NCBI GenBank assembly: GCA_023460855.1
Contig: JAEWOS010000020.1
Coordinates: forward strand, 62,001-126,000
From: Bacteroidota bacterium
Lineage (GTDB): Bacteria > Bacteroidota > Bacteroidia > Flavobacteriales > Weeksellaceae
Reading direction: 5' to 3'
Length of the DNA stretch: 64,000 bases
In this document: piece by piece, positions 44,701 to 51,103 of the stretch
Numbering within the stretch: the stretch's first letter is position 1
How the letters are laid out: the number at the start of each line of letters is the position of its first letter
The notes under the pieces: generated by a model
The model's database searches: none
What the model saw: the letters and a program-made list of their open reading frames with translations, nothing else
Told to the model about the DNA's origin: nothing
Made by a program: the position numbers and the translations under genes

Positions 44701-47628
44701 GATGAAAATATCGAAAATGTAGTTGTCCAGTTTCAGATGGTGGCATTTAACGATGTTCAGACTGAATCGGTTGATGTGAAAATTAAGAATGTTAAACAGG
44801 ATCTTCGCATTGAAACGGTGACGTTCCGCGATAAACTGCTTCCGAATTCCAAAGAAAAATGGACCGTTAAAATTCTCGGAAATGAAAACGAGAGAATCAA
44901 TGCGGAAGTGTTGGCGAATATGTACGATATGTCTTTGGATCAGTTTGCCGTTAACAGATATTTATGGCAAACGTTGTTTTCCAGACCTGATTTTTTTGTC
45001 AATTACGATCTCCGAAATGGACTTTCTTCGGAATATTATGCAAAAAGAACAAAATACTTGCAGCAATATGAAGTGAATATTCCCCAATTCAACTGGTTTG
45101 ATGGCGGGATTTACGGTGCGCCGAGGATTATGAGACAATCAGCAGTTTACGCTGAAGAAGCAGTGATGGATGCAGCAATGCCGGCTCCAATGGCGAAAGC
45201 AGAAATGAGAGCAGCTGGTAATGCGATGGATGAGTTACAAACTAATGCAGTGCAAGCATTAACTGGTAAAGTTTCCGGCTTACAGATTACACCAACCAAA
45301 GAATTGGAGAAAGTTCCGGTTCGCCAAAACTTAAACGAAACCGCATTTTTCTATCCGAATTTATTAACCGACAAAGACGGAAATATCAACTTTGAATTTA
45401 CTTCTCCTGAAGCATTGACGAAATGGAAAATGATGTTCCTCGCTCATACAAAAGATGCAAGAATCGCGGTTTTGGAAAAAGAAGTCATTACGCAGAAAGA
45501 TTTTTCGGTAACGCCGAATTATCCAAGATTCTTGCGTGAAGGCGACGAACTGAATCTGCAGTCGAAACTTTCCAATTTGACTTTAAAGAGTTTGAACGGT
45601 TCTGCTTCTTTACAAATTTTAGATGCGATGACGAATGAAGATCTTTCTTCAAAATTTGGTCTAAATAATTCGGTTCAGAACTTCAATCTTGGTGGAAACG
45701 GAAATTCCGTAGCTAACTGGAAAATCAAAGTTCCGAATGATGTGTCTTCGATTATTCTGAAAGTCGTTGCCAAAGCCGGAAACTTCAGCGACGGAGAACA
45801 AAAAGCCATTGCGATTCTGCCAAACAGAATGCTCGTTACCGATGCGCAACCGATTTTCGTGAAGGAAGGTCAGACCAAAACTTTCATCCTGAAAAATCTG
45901 GCTGAAAATACTTCCACAACGGCAACAAATGTTTCCAACACTTTGGAATTAACGACGAATCCGATTTGGGAAATTATGTTTGCATTGCCAAGTCTCAAAA
46001 ATGATCCCAATCTTTCGGCGGATGTTCAGTTCAACAAATGGTTTGCGGATGTTCTGGCTTCAGAAATTTTCAAAGCCAATCCGAGAATGAAAACCGTTTT
46101 TGATGAATATCAGGACAAAGGTTTGCTGACTTCCAATCTGGAAAAAAATCAGGAATTGAAACAGTTGCTGCTCGAAGAAACGCCATGGGTTTTAGAAAGT
46201 AAAAATGAAACGGAACAGATGCAGAAACTGGCGAGATTGTTTGATGCGAATACGATGAGAAATTCCATCAATCAGGATTGGGACGATCTGAAAAAACTGC
46301 AGAATCCGGACGGAGGATTTTCGTGGCATCCAGGTTATCCGAGTTCGTATTACACGTCGCTCTACATTCTGAAAAATTTAGGCCGAATTAATGAATGGCT
46401 GAAAGGAAATCTTTCCGAATATCAAAGCGGAGAACAGAAAGAAATGGTTTCAAAACTGGTTTCTTACGTCGACAATGAAGTGAATAAATATTGGGATGTG
46501 AAACGCGAAAATGTTTGGAACAATTACGTTCTGGATTATCTTGACACGCGTCATTACTGGGAAAATCAGCATCCATTGAAAGGAAAAGGAGCCCAGCTGA
46601 AAACTTTAGTCATTCAGAAAGCGCCGAAAGCCGACATCAAAGATTTTACGTTCTTCGGTTTGCACAGAGCTGCGTTGTTGTTTGATCATTACAAACTGAC
46701 GAATCTTTCCGGTAAATTAATGACGTATCTGAAAGAAACTTCCACAAACACCCAAACTCAGGGAGTTTACTGGAAACAGAACCTGAACGATTGGGGATGG
46801 TATTCTTCAAAAACCGTGAATCACGCCGGAGCTTTGGAAGCGTTCAATAAACTCACAAAAGATGAAAATTTCATCGAGGAAATGAAAATCTGGCTGATTA
46901 CGCAAAAAGAAGTTTCAAGTTGGGATACTTCAAGAAGTACGGCGGAAGTGATTTATACGATTCTGAATTCCGGAAAATCCTGGACAGGAACTGAAAGCGA
47001 CAAAGCAACAGTTGTCTGGGGCGGAAAAACGCTGGAAAATCCGGATACGAAAGCAACAGGTTACGTGAAATCTTCGGTAAAACCGGAAAGTGTTGACAGA
47101 AATTTAGGAACAGTAGCCGTTACAAAACCCGGTCCCGGAATTGTTCAGGGTGGCGTTTTCTGGCAGTATTATGAAGATCTGGACAAAATAAAATCTTCCG
47201 AAACTTACGTTTCAATTACGAAAGAACTGTACAAAAAAATCAAGACTGAAAACGGCGAAGAACTGCAGAAAATTACATCTTCAACACCGCTGAAAGTCGG
47301 CGATAAAGTAACAGTGAGAATGATTCTGAACACCGACAGAAATATGGAATTCATTCACCTGAAAGACATGCGCGCTGCAGGTTTTGAACCTTTGGATGTG
47401 ATTTCCGGTTATCAGTGGAAAAATAATCTGGGTTATTATCATAGTACGAAAGATGCTTCAACTAATTTCTATATTCAGTACATGCCGAAAGGAAAATATG
47501 TTTTTGAATACGATTTGGTTTGCAACGCATCCGGAACGTTCAGCAACGGAATTTCCACTTTGCAGAATTATTACGCACCGCAGATGAATGCACACACGAA
47601 AGGAACGAAAGTTTCTATTTCGGAGTAA
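41794..47628 (+). CDS. bacterial alpha-2-macroglobulin family protein (large, thioester-less)
   Basis: The 1944-residue exported protein has a signal peptide (LMMSAQ, about residue 20). A helical N-terminal region (20-330) comes first, then macroglobulin beta domains including MG2 with MDRAIYRPGQTVYFKVIN (about 545), a bait-region-like stretch, the alpha-2-macroglobulin core (NLNETAFFYPNLLTDKDGNINFEFTSPEALTKWKMMF, about 1180-1215) and the helical thioester-domain repeats (GGFSWHPGYPSSYYTSLYIL, about 1510). The thioester motif CxEQ is absent. Such proteins trap proteases in the periplasm or attach to the envelope. Residues 1155-1166 show a SusC-plug-like insertion. It is transcribed alone. Confidence 0.9.
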   Translation: MKKILLLFLLCGTFLMMSAQNYYDTQWKKIETNYKQGLYKSNLPIILEIQNRAIKESNAVQLIRSLKAEFSIVNQTQDDTQNDAASQFFAKLQTMESQLKGEEKLMYKVLLGEFFKEYYDNNYWKINQRTNINNQDFTQIETWSKLDFKNFLSKNYSELETEKSALKQVKMEKYKEIFYNIENLEYFPTLFDWNSLQYVEFLSDNQLFTPNELKVNHPKINGIFDELIAQNSGNSKLYFQHQKLSYNCGFTNCKDKLSQLNNLYKSATEGDYEVLIASEIVDELVSDKKHTEALSLISQVKKTYPKSKFLNNIITRENSIVNPSLSIHYEAETQSNKPIQIVAEHKNVDKFSLNIYETSDLEGFMKHVRDSYRNPFSSVKKSLVRKENFEIQNKKDYQTYRTSYEIKPLPSGIYLVEYVVENAIQESFWFIVGDSRIIFEKKDQRNVGVIQKLVDRENGKPLANEKVEFYEYVRGKSMIKTSGATDNKGNVNFPKSTNEDYYRTYVVKDGNKNYNLIQFYGLYSSDFQERRPSYKAQIFMDRAIYRPGQTVYFKVINTKLEGEKESVSAGIKQKISLYDANGEELSSQDFTTNEFGSYNGTFILPKGKLNGSFSLRIKSGDYGAYKDFKVEEYKRPKFEVSFEPIKEEYKYGQTIELKGKAVMFSGVPLSNSTVNYEIKKKNIRWMYFWWYPRGNDNENSILGSVKTDEKGEFTIVLDLKKDETLDGIQVDNYEIEASVTDINGETQIATENVKVASVTHFIKADNIGNSFAHENVKVKVETKNYNEQNLSKSYNVKLHKLQEPQRIFRDNFKEKVQNLPQLSETEFIQKFPHDRFDKEEEISNWKTEKIVVEKIQQPTTDNQQLDLGKLDPGTYKLELFNIEGKDTIKSVQHFHVWDKRFLRDSQKPFLEVIQPKEEIKRGEKAKIYVYSAIPNALVNVFVQTGNGETKTETLKMKNGVLAYEVPVPSDENIENVVVQFQMVAFNDVQTESVDVKIKNVKQDLRIETVTFRDKLLPNSKEKWTVKILGNENERINAEVLANMYDMSLDQFAVNRYLWQTLFSRPDFFVNYDLRNGLSSEYYAKRTKYLQQYEVNIPQFNWFDGGIYGAPRIMRQSAVYAEEAVMDAAMPAPMAKAEMRAAGNAMDELQTNAVQALTGKVSGLQITPTKELEKVPVRQNLNETAFFYPNLLTDKDGNINFEFTSPEALTKWKMMFLAHTKDARIAVLEKEVITQKDFSVTPNYPRFLREGDELNLQSKLSNLTLKSLNGSASLQILDAMTNEDLSSKFGLNNSVQNFNLGGNGNSVANWKIKVPNDVSSIILKVVAKAGNFSDGEQKAIAILPNRMLVTDAQPIFVKEGQTKTFILKNLAENTSTTATNVSNTLELTTNPIWEIMFALPSLKNDPNLSADVQFNKWFADVLASEIFKANPRMKTVFDEYQDKGLLTSNLEKNQELKQLLLEETPWVLESKNETEQMQKLARLFDANTMRNSINQDWDDLKKLQNPDGGFSWHPGYPSSYYTSLYILKNLGRINEWLKGNLSEYQSGEQKEMVSKLVSYVDNEVNKYWDVKRENVWNNYVLDYLDTRHYWENQHPLKGKGAQLKTLVIQKAPKADIKDFTFFGLHRAALLFDHYKLTNLSGKLMTYLKETSTNTQTQGVYWKQNLNDWGWYSSKTVNHAGALEAFNKLTKDENFIEEMKIWLITQKEVSSWDTSRSTAEVIYTILNSGKSWTGTESDKATVVWGGKTLENPDTKATGYVKSSVKPESVDRNLGTVAVTKPGPGIVQGGVFWQYYEDLDKIKSSETYVSITKELYKKIKTENGEELQKITSSTPLKVGDKVTVRMILNTDRNMEFIHLKDMRAAGFEPLDVISGYQWKNNLGYYHSTKDASTNFYIQYMPKGKYVFEYDLVCNASGTFSNGISTLQNYYAPQMNAHTKGTKVSISE

Positions 47629-47650
47629 TCTGAAATAATAAATAATCTCA

Positions 47651-47682
47651 AAATTCCGCTTCAGATTTATGGAGCGGAATTT
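47651..47682 (+). terminator. terminator-like hairpin after the alpha-2-macroglobulin gene
   Basis: AAATTCCGCT (47651-47660) and AGCGGAATTT (47673-47682) form a ten-pair stem with a 12-base loop. The T tail is weak. A TATATTTG box follows at once (47686-47693) and would drive the DUF1569 gene. Confidence 0.6.
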
Positions 47683-47685
47683 ATT

Positions 47686-47693
47686 TATATTTG
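47686..47693 (+). promoter_or_regulatory. -7 promoter box of the DUF1569 gene
   Basis: TATATTTG is an exact TAnnTTTG match, 20 bases before the ATG at 47714. Confidence 0.55.
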
Positions 47694-47713
47694 TTTGGAC
47701 TAATACAAATGCT

Positions 47714-48169
47714 ATGGAAAACATCTTCGATGCGAAGACTGCCCAGAATTATATCGACAGAATCAATAAACTCACCCCTGAAACCCAGCGAAAATGGGGG
47801 AAAATGAGTGTCGATCAGGTTTTGGCGCATATGAACGTCGCGTATTCATTCATATTTGAACCTGAAAAGCAAAAGAAGCCCAATTTTCTGATGAAATTGA
47901 TGCTGCAGAATTTTGTAAAGAAAAAAGTTGTGAGTGAAGAACCGTATAAGAAGAGTATGCCTACAAGTCCGGTTTTCATTATCCCGAATCGAAGGAATTT
48001 CGAAGAGGAAAAAAAGAAACTGATCGGGAATATACAGCGCGTTCAGCAACTGGGAAGAGAAGCTTTCGACGGTAAAGTGAACACGAGTTTCGGCGCAATG
48101 ACCGCGCAGGAATGGAACAATATGCTCGCAAAACATCTGAATCATCATCTGTCGCAGTTTGGAGTCTGA
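47714..48169 (+). CDS. DUF1569 (DinB-like) protein
   Basis: From the ATG at 47714 the protein has 151 residues. RINKLTPETQRKWGKMSVDQVLAHMNVAYSF and the C-terminal EWNNMLAKHLNHHLSQFGV carry the histidine pattern of the DinB/YfiT four-helix metal-binding fold as found in DUF1569. These proteins are stress-linked in some bacteria, with no defined reaction. The longer frame from 47669 lies in the terminator and promoter region. It heads a run of small genes on the plus strand. Confidence 0.8.
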   Translation: MENIFDAKTAQNYIDRINKLTPETQRKWGKMSVDQVLAHMNVAYSFIFEPEKQKKPNFLMKLMLQNFVKKKVVSEEPYKKSMPTSPVFIIPNRRNFEEEKKKLIGNIQRVQQLGREAFDGKVNTSFGAMTAQEWNNMLAKHLNHHLSQFGV

Positions 48170-48217
48170 AATAATCGGCCTCTGAAATCCGACACCCTGC
48201 AATAAAAACACCAAATT

Positions 48218-48697
48218 ATGAAGAAAATACTGCTGCTTTTTCTGTTAAGCTCATCTTTTATTTTCGCTCAGATGCCCAATATTGAAGGTGTCTGGCTGAA
48301 CAACTCAAAACCGTATTCCGGCACGATTGATAAAGCGCAAATCAGACTGAAAATCAACATTTCCGAACAGAATAAAAAGAATGACCAGCAGTATTTCGTG
48401 GCAGGAAACAGCCTGCTAAATGGTGATAATGCGTCGAAATTTGAGGGCGTGATGACGATTACCAAATACCGCGACGGCAAAAAAAGGAGCTCGGTCTACG
48501 GCGAATATGAATTCGCGGAAGAGCCTGCAGGAAGCCATTCCGGAGTTTTTAAGGGGAAATTTGTCTACACTTTTTTCTGGAATAAAAAATTGCAGAAAAT
48601 TGAAAGACAGTACGTGGAATTTACTGGAGAGTGGACCAGCTACGACGGAAAACTGAACTACAAAACCAACTGGACCAACCAGATTAAAACACCTTAA
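48218..48697 (+). CDS. exported hypothetical protein
   Basis: The 159-residue protein has a signal peptide (SSFIFAQ, about residue 17). The mature part begins MPNIEGVWLNNSKPYSGTID and is rich in strands (VMTITKYRDGKKRSSVYGEYEF, KGKFVYTFFWNKKLQKIERQYVEFTGEW), consistent with a lipocalin-like or META-like barrel. I recognise no family. Its last codon is two bases from the next start, so the pair is likely co-transcribed. Confidence 0.65.
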   Translation: MKKILLLFLLSSSFIFAQMPNIEGVWLNNSKPYSGTIDKAQIRLKINISEQNKKNDQQYFVAGNSLLNGDNASKFEGVMTITKYRDGKKRSSVYGEYEFAEEPAGSHSGVFKGKFVYTFFWNKKLQKIERQYVEFTGEWTSYDGKLNYKTNWTNQIKTP

Positions 48698-48699
48698 CA

Positions 48700-49104
48700 A
48701 TGCTCAGAAAAATTTTAGCGGTTGTTGCTGCAGTGTTCGCCGGAGGAATTCTGGTGAGCGTCGTGCAGTCTATCGGACATTCCATGTATCCGCTCCCTGC
48801 AGGAGCAGATCCTAATGATATGGAAGACATGAAAAAATATGTGGAAAGCGCACCGTTTATGGCGCTGTTTTTCGTGATTTTGTCTTACGCTGCAGGTGCT
48901 TTAACAGGCGGATTCGTTTCCACAATTATCGCAAACGACGGAAAGAAGACTTATGCCATCATCACGGGAATTATTTTTGTGATATTTTCAGTAATCATGA
49001 TGTCGTCACTTCCAACTCCCATTTGGTTCTGGATCATGGGAATCCTGGTCTGGCTGCTGGTTCTGGCAGGCTGGAAACTTGCTGTATTATTAAGAAAAAA
49101 ATAA
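48700..49104 (+). CDS. small four-helix membrane protein of unknown function
   Basis: The 134-residue protein has four hydrophobic segments: ILAVVAAVFAGGILVSVVQ, FMALFFVILSYAAGALTGGFV, YAIITGIIFVIFSVIMM and IWFWIMGILVWLLVLAGWKLAVLL. A short acidic loop (GADPNDMEDMKKY) lies between the first two. It should sit in the inner membrane. There is no domain I can name. It starts two bases after the upstream stop and is followed after six bases by a VOC gene. Confidence 0.7.
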   Translation: MLRKILAVVAAVFAGGILVSVVQSIGHSMYPLPAGADPNDMEDMKKYVESAPFMALFFVILSYAAGALTGGFVSTIIANDGKKTYAIITGIIFVIFSVIMMSSLPTPIWFWIMGILVWLLVLAGWKLAVLLRKK

Positions 49105-49110
49105 ATAAAA

Positions 49111-49482
49111 ATGAATTTAGGAGCATTTTCAGTGAGTCTTTCGGTGAAGGATATTCATAAAGCGCTGGAATTTTACGAAAAACTGGGATTCACGCATAAA
49201 GGCGGAAACATGGATCAGAACTGGGTTGTTCTGAAAAACGGCAATGCTGTGATCGGACTTTTTCAGGGAATGTTTGAAGGAAACTGGCTGACATTCAATC
49301 CGGGTTGGGACGGAAACGCACAGAATCTGGAAGAATTCACCGATGTCCGGGATATTCAGAAACATCTGAAAGCAAACGGAATCAAACTCGACAAGGAAGC
49401 AGATGAAACCACCACCGGAATTGAACACATCATGCTGAAAGATCCCGATGGAAACGTAATTCTGATCGACCAGCACAGATAA
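49111..49482 (+). CDS. VOC family protein
   Basis: The 123-residue protein is a single glyoxalase/bleomycin-resistance-type domain pair (FSVSLSVKDIHKALEFYEKLGF at the start and IEHIMLKDPDGNVILIDQHR at the end). It lacks an obvious full set of metal ligands for glyoxalase I activity. The stop codon TAA is immediately followed by the ATG of the GNAT gene, so the two are tightly coupled. The substrate is unknown. Confidence 0.85.
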   Translation: MNLGAFSVSLSVKDIHKALEFYEKLGFTHKGGNMDQNWVVLKNGNAVIGLFQGMFEGNWLTFNPGWDGNAQNLEEFTDVRDIQKHLKANGIKLDKEADETTTGIEHIMLKDPDGNVILIDQHR

Positions 49483-49941
49483 ATGAGCATTGAAATTGTA
49501 GATTTCAAACCGGAATTCCGCGAGGATTTCAAAAACCTGAATGTGGAATGGCTGCAGAAATATTTCGTTGTTGAACCTTTCGATGAATTGCAGCTTTCCA
49601 ATCCGGAAACAGAAATTCTGGAAAAAGGCGGTAAAATCATTCTCGCAAAAGACGGCGAAAGAATCGTTGGAACCGTTTCACTTTTGAAAGAGCAGAACGT
49701 TTACGAACTCGCAAAAATGGCGGTAACAGAAGATTACAAAGGAAAAGGTGTCGGCAAACTTTTAATGGAACACTGTATTTCCGAGGCAAAAAAGCTCGGA
49801 GCTGAAAAAATCATTTTAATTTCCAACAGGGATCTCACACCGGCTTTGTCGCTTTACAGAAAATATGGTTTTAATGAAATTCCGATGGCGGAAGGAATTC
49901 CTTGTGAAAGAGGAAACATTATGATGGAACTTATTCTTTAA
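49483..49941 (+). CDS. GNAT-family N-acetyltransferase
   Basis: The 152-residue protein has the GNAT core: IVGTVSLLKEQNVYELAKMAVTEDYKGKGVGKLLMEHCISEA, in which YKGKGVGKLL is the acetyl-CoA pyrophosphate loop, and a closing strand LYRKYGFNEIP. It would acetylate an amine such as an amino acid, protein N-terminus or drug; nothing identifies the acceptor. The gene starts directly after the VOC stop. A tract of degenerate 7-base repeats begins after its stop. Confidence 0.88.
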   Translation: MSIEIVDFKPEFREDFKNLNVEWLQKYFVVEPFDELQLSNPETEILEKGGKIILAKDGERIVGTVSLLKEQNVYELAKMAVTEDYKGKGVGKLLMEHCISEAKKLGAEKIILISNRDLTPALSLYRKYGFNEIPMAEGIPCERGNIMMELIL

Positions 49942-49946
49942 GAACT

Positions 49947-50061
49947 GGGAATCGGGAACCAAGAATCAAGAATCAAGAACCTAGAATCAAGAGCTGAAAA
50001 CTAACAACCAAACAATACATCACCACTCAAATTCATAACTCAAAATTTATAATTTTAATAT
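49947..50061. repeat. degenerate heptanucleotide tandem tract 1
   Basis: From 49947 the sequence divides into successive 7-base units of consensus RRGAAYC (for example AAGAATC at 49961 and 49968). It then drifts into AT-rich units such as AACTCAA and AATTTAT, running up to the ATG at 50062. The first seven units (49947-49995) are clear; later ones change phase and are weaker. Confidence 0.7.
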
Positions 50062-50511
50062 ATGGCACAGGTAAATCCCTACATTACATTTAACGGCAAC
50101 TGCGAAGAAGCCTTCAACTTTTACAAATCGGTTTTCGGCGGAGAATTTCCTTACATTGGTCGTTTCGGCGATATGCCGCCATCTGAAGACGGGAAACAGG
50201 TTTCCGAAGATGAAAAAAACAGAATTATGCACGTTTCCCTGCCGATTTCTCCGGAAACGGTTCTCATGGGAAGCGATACAGGTGGAGAATCTGCTTCCGG
50301 CCACAATGCGGGTAACAATATTGCAATTTCCGTGAATACCGATTCGCGTGAAGAAGCAGATCGTCTGTTCAGCGGACTTTCCGAAGGCGGTACCGTTACA
50401 ATGCCGCTTACAGACACATTCTGGGGCGCATATTTCGGAATGTGGACGGACAAATTCGGCATCAACTGGATGGTGAATTATGACGATCCTGCAAAAATTC
50501 AGCAACACTAG
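50062..50511 (+). CDS. PhnB-like VOC family protein
   Basis: The 149-residue protein is one PhnB-type domain: QVNPYITFNGNCEEAFNFYKSVFGG at the N-terminus, MHVSLPISPETVLMGSD in the middle, and FWGAYFGMWTDKFGINWMVNYD at the C-terminus. As with others of this family, no reaction is established. The gene is preceded by the heptad-repeat tract and followed by a GC-rich hairpin. It is related to the double PhnB protein at 32282-33145. Confidence 0.85.
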   Translation: MAQVNPYITFNGNCEEAFNFYKSVFGGEFPYIGRFGDMPPSEDGKQVSEDEKNRIMHVSLPISPETVLMGSDTGGESASGHNAGNNIAISVNTDSREEADRLFSGLSEGGTVTMPLTDTFWGAYFGMWTDKFGINWMVNYDDPAKIQQH

Positions 50512-50570
50512 AATTTCCACAACAGGCCAATAGCGCGGGTTTCTAAGCAGAGATCCGTTTTTTTGGCGGG

Positions 50571-50603
50571 ATTTTCGGCGGCGGCGCAGCCGGCGCCGAA
50601 AAT
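50571..50603. repeat. GC-rich hairpin in an AT-rich spacer
   Basis: ATTTTCGGCG (50571-50580) pairs with CGCCGAAAAT (50594-50603), with a GC-only interior. The composition is sharply different from its surroundings. On the minus strand it encodes the start of a 33-codon open frame (50609-50508). Confidence 0.6.
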
Positions 50604-50683
50604 TTTCATGAATTGATAAAGCGGCATTAAGGGCTAAAGCAAGTGTCTCCCGATTTTGTATTTTTAGCATTTAATTCATTAAA

Positions 50684-51103
50684 ATGGCAGACAATAAAAC
50701 AAAACCAACCGGCGCATCAGTCGAAGATTTTATCAGAAATTCTGATCCGAAGAAAATTGAAGACAGTTTTAAACTGATTGAGTTGATGGAGAAAGTCTCA
50801 GGTGAAAAAGCGTATATGTGGGGACCGTCAATCGTTGGCTTTGGAAACTATCATTACGTATATGAAAGCGGCAGGGAAGGAGATGCACCGCGACTTGGTT
50901 TTTCGCCGCGCAAGAGCAAATTTTCGCTGTACGTGCTGTACAAAGAACATGAAAATATGGATCCCCTGCTCGAAAATCTTGGGAAAATCCAGGTTGCAAA
51001 CGGAGGCTGTGTGTACTTCAAAAAACTGGACGACCTGAACCTGGATGTCCTGGAAAAACTGCTCAAAGCCTCACTCGAAGAAACCGAAAAACGCTGGGGC
51101 TGA
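50684..51103 (+). CDS. DUF1801 family protein
   Basis: The 139-residue protein fits DUF1801 (YdhG-like fold): SVEDFIRNSDPKKIEDSFKLIELM, YMWGPSIVGFGNYHYVYESG, then FSPRKSKFSLYVLY and GGCVYFKKLDDLNLDVLEKLLK. Some relatives bind iron or act as chaperone-like proteins, but most have no known function. Its stop abuts the end of the convergent molybdenum-hydroxylase operon with no gap (51103/51104). Confidence 0.8.
   Translation: MADNKTKPTGASVEDFIRNSDPKKIEDSFKLIELMEKVSGEKAYMWGPSIVGFGNYHYVYESGREGDAPRLGFSPRKSKFSLYVLYKEHENMDPLLENLGKIQVANGGCVYFKKLDDLNLDVLEKLLKASLEETEKRWG

Noticed and set aside
50047..50670. 207-codon open frame on the minus strand
   Set aside because: It runs antisense to the well-supported VOC gene and through the GC-rich hairpin; its composition is not protein-like.
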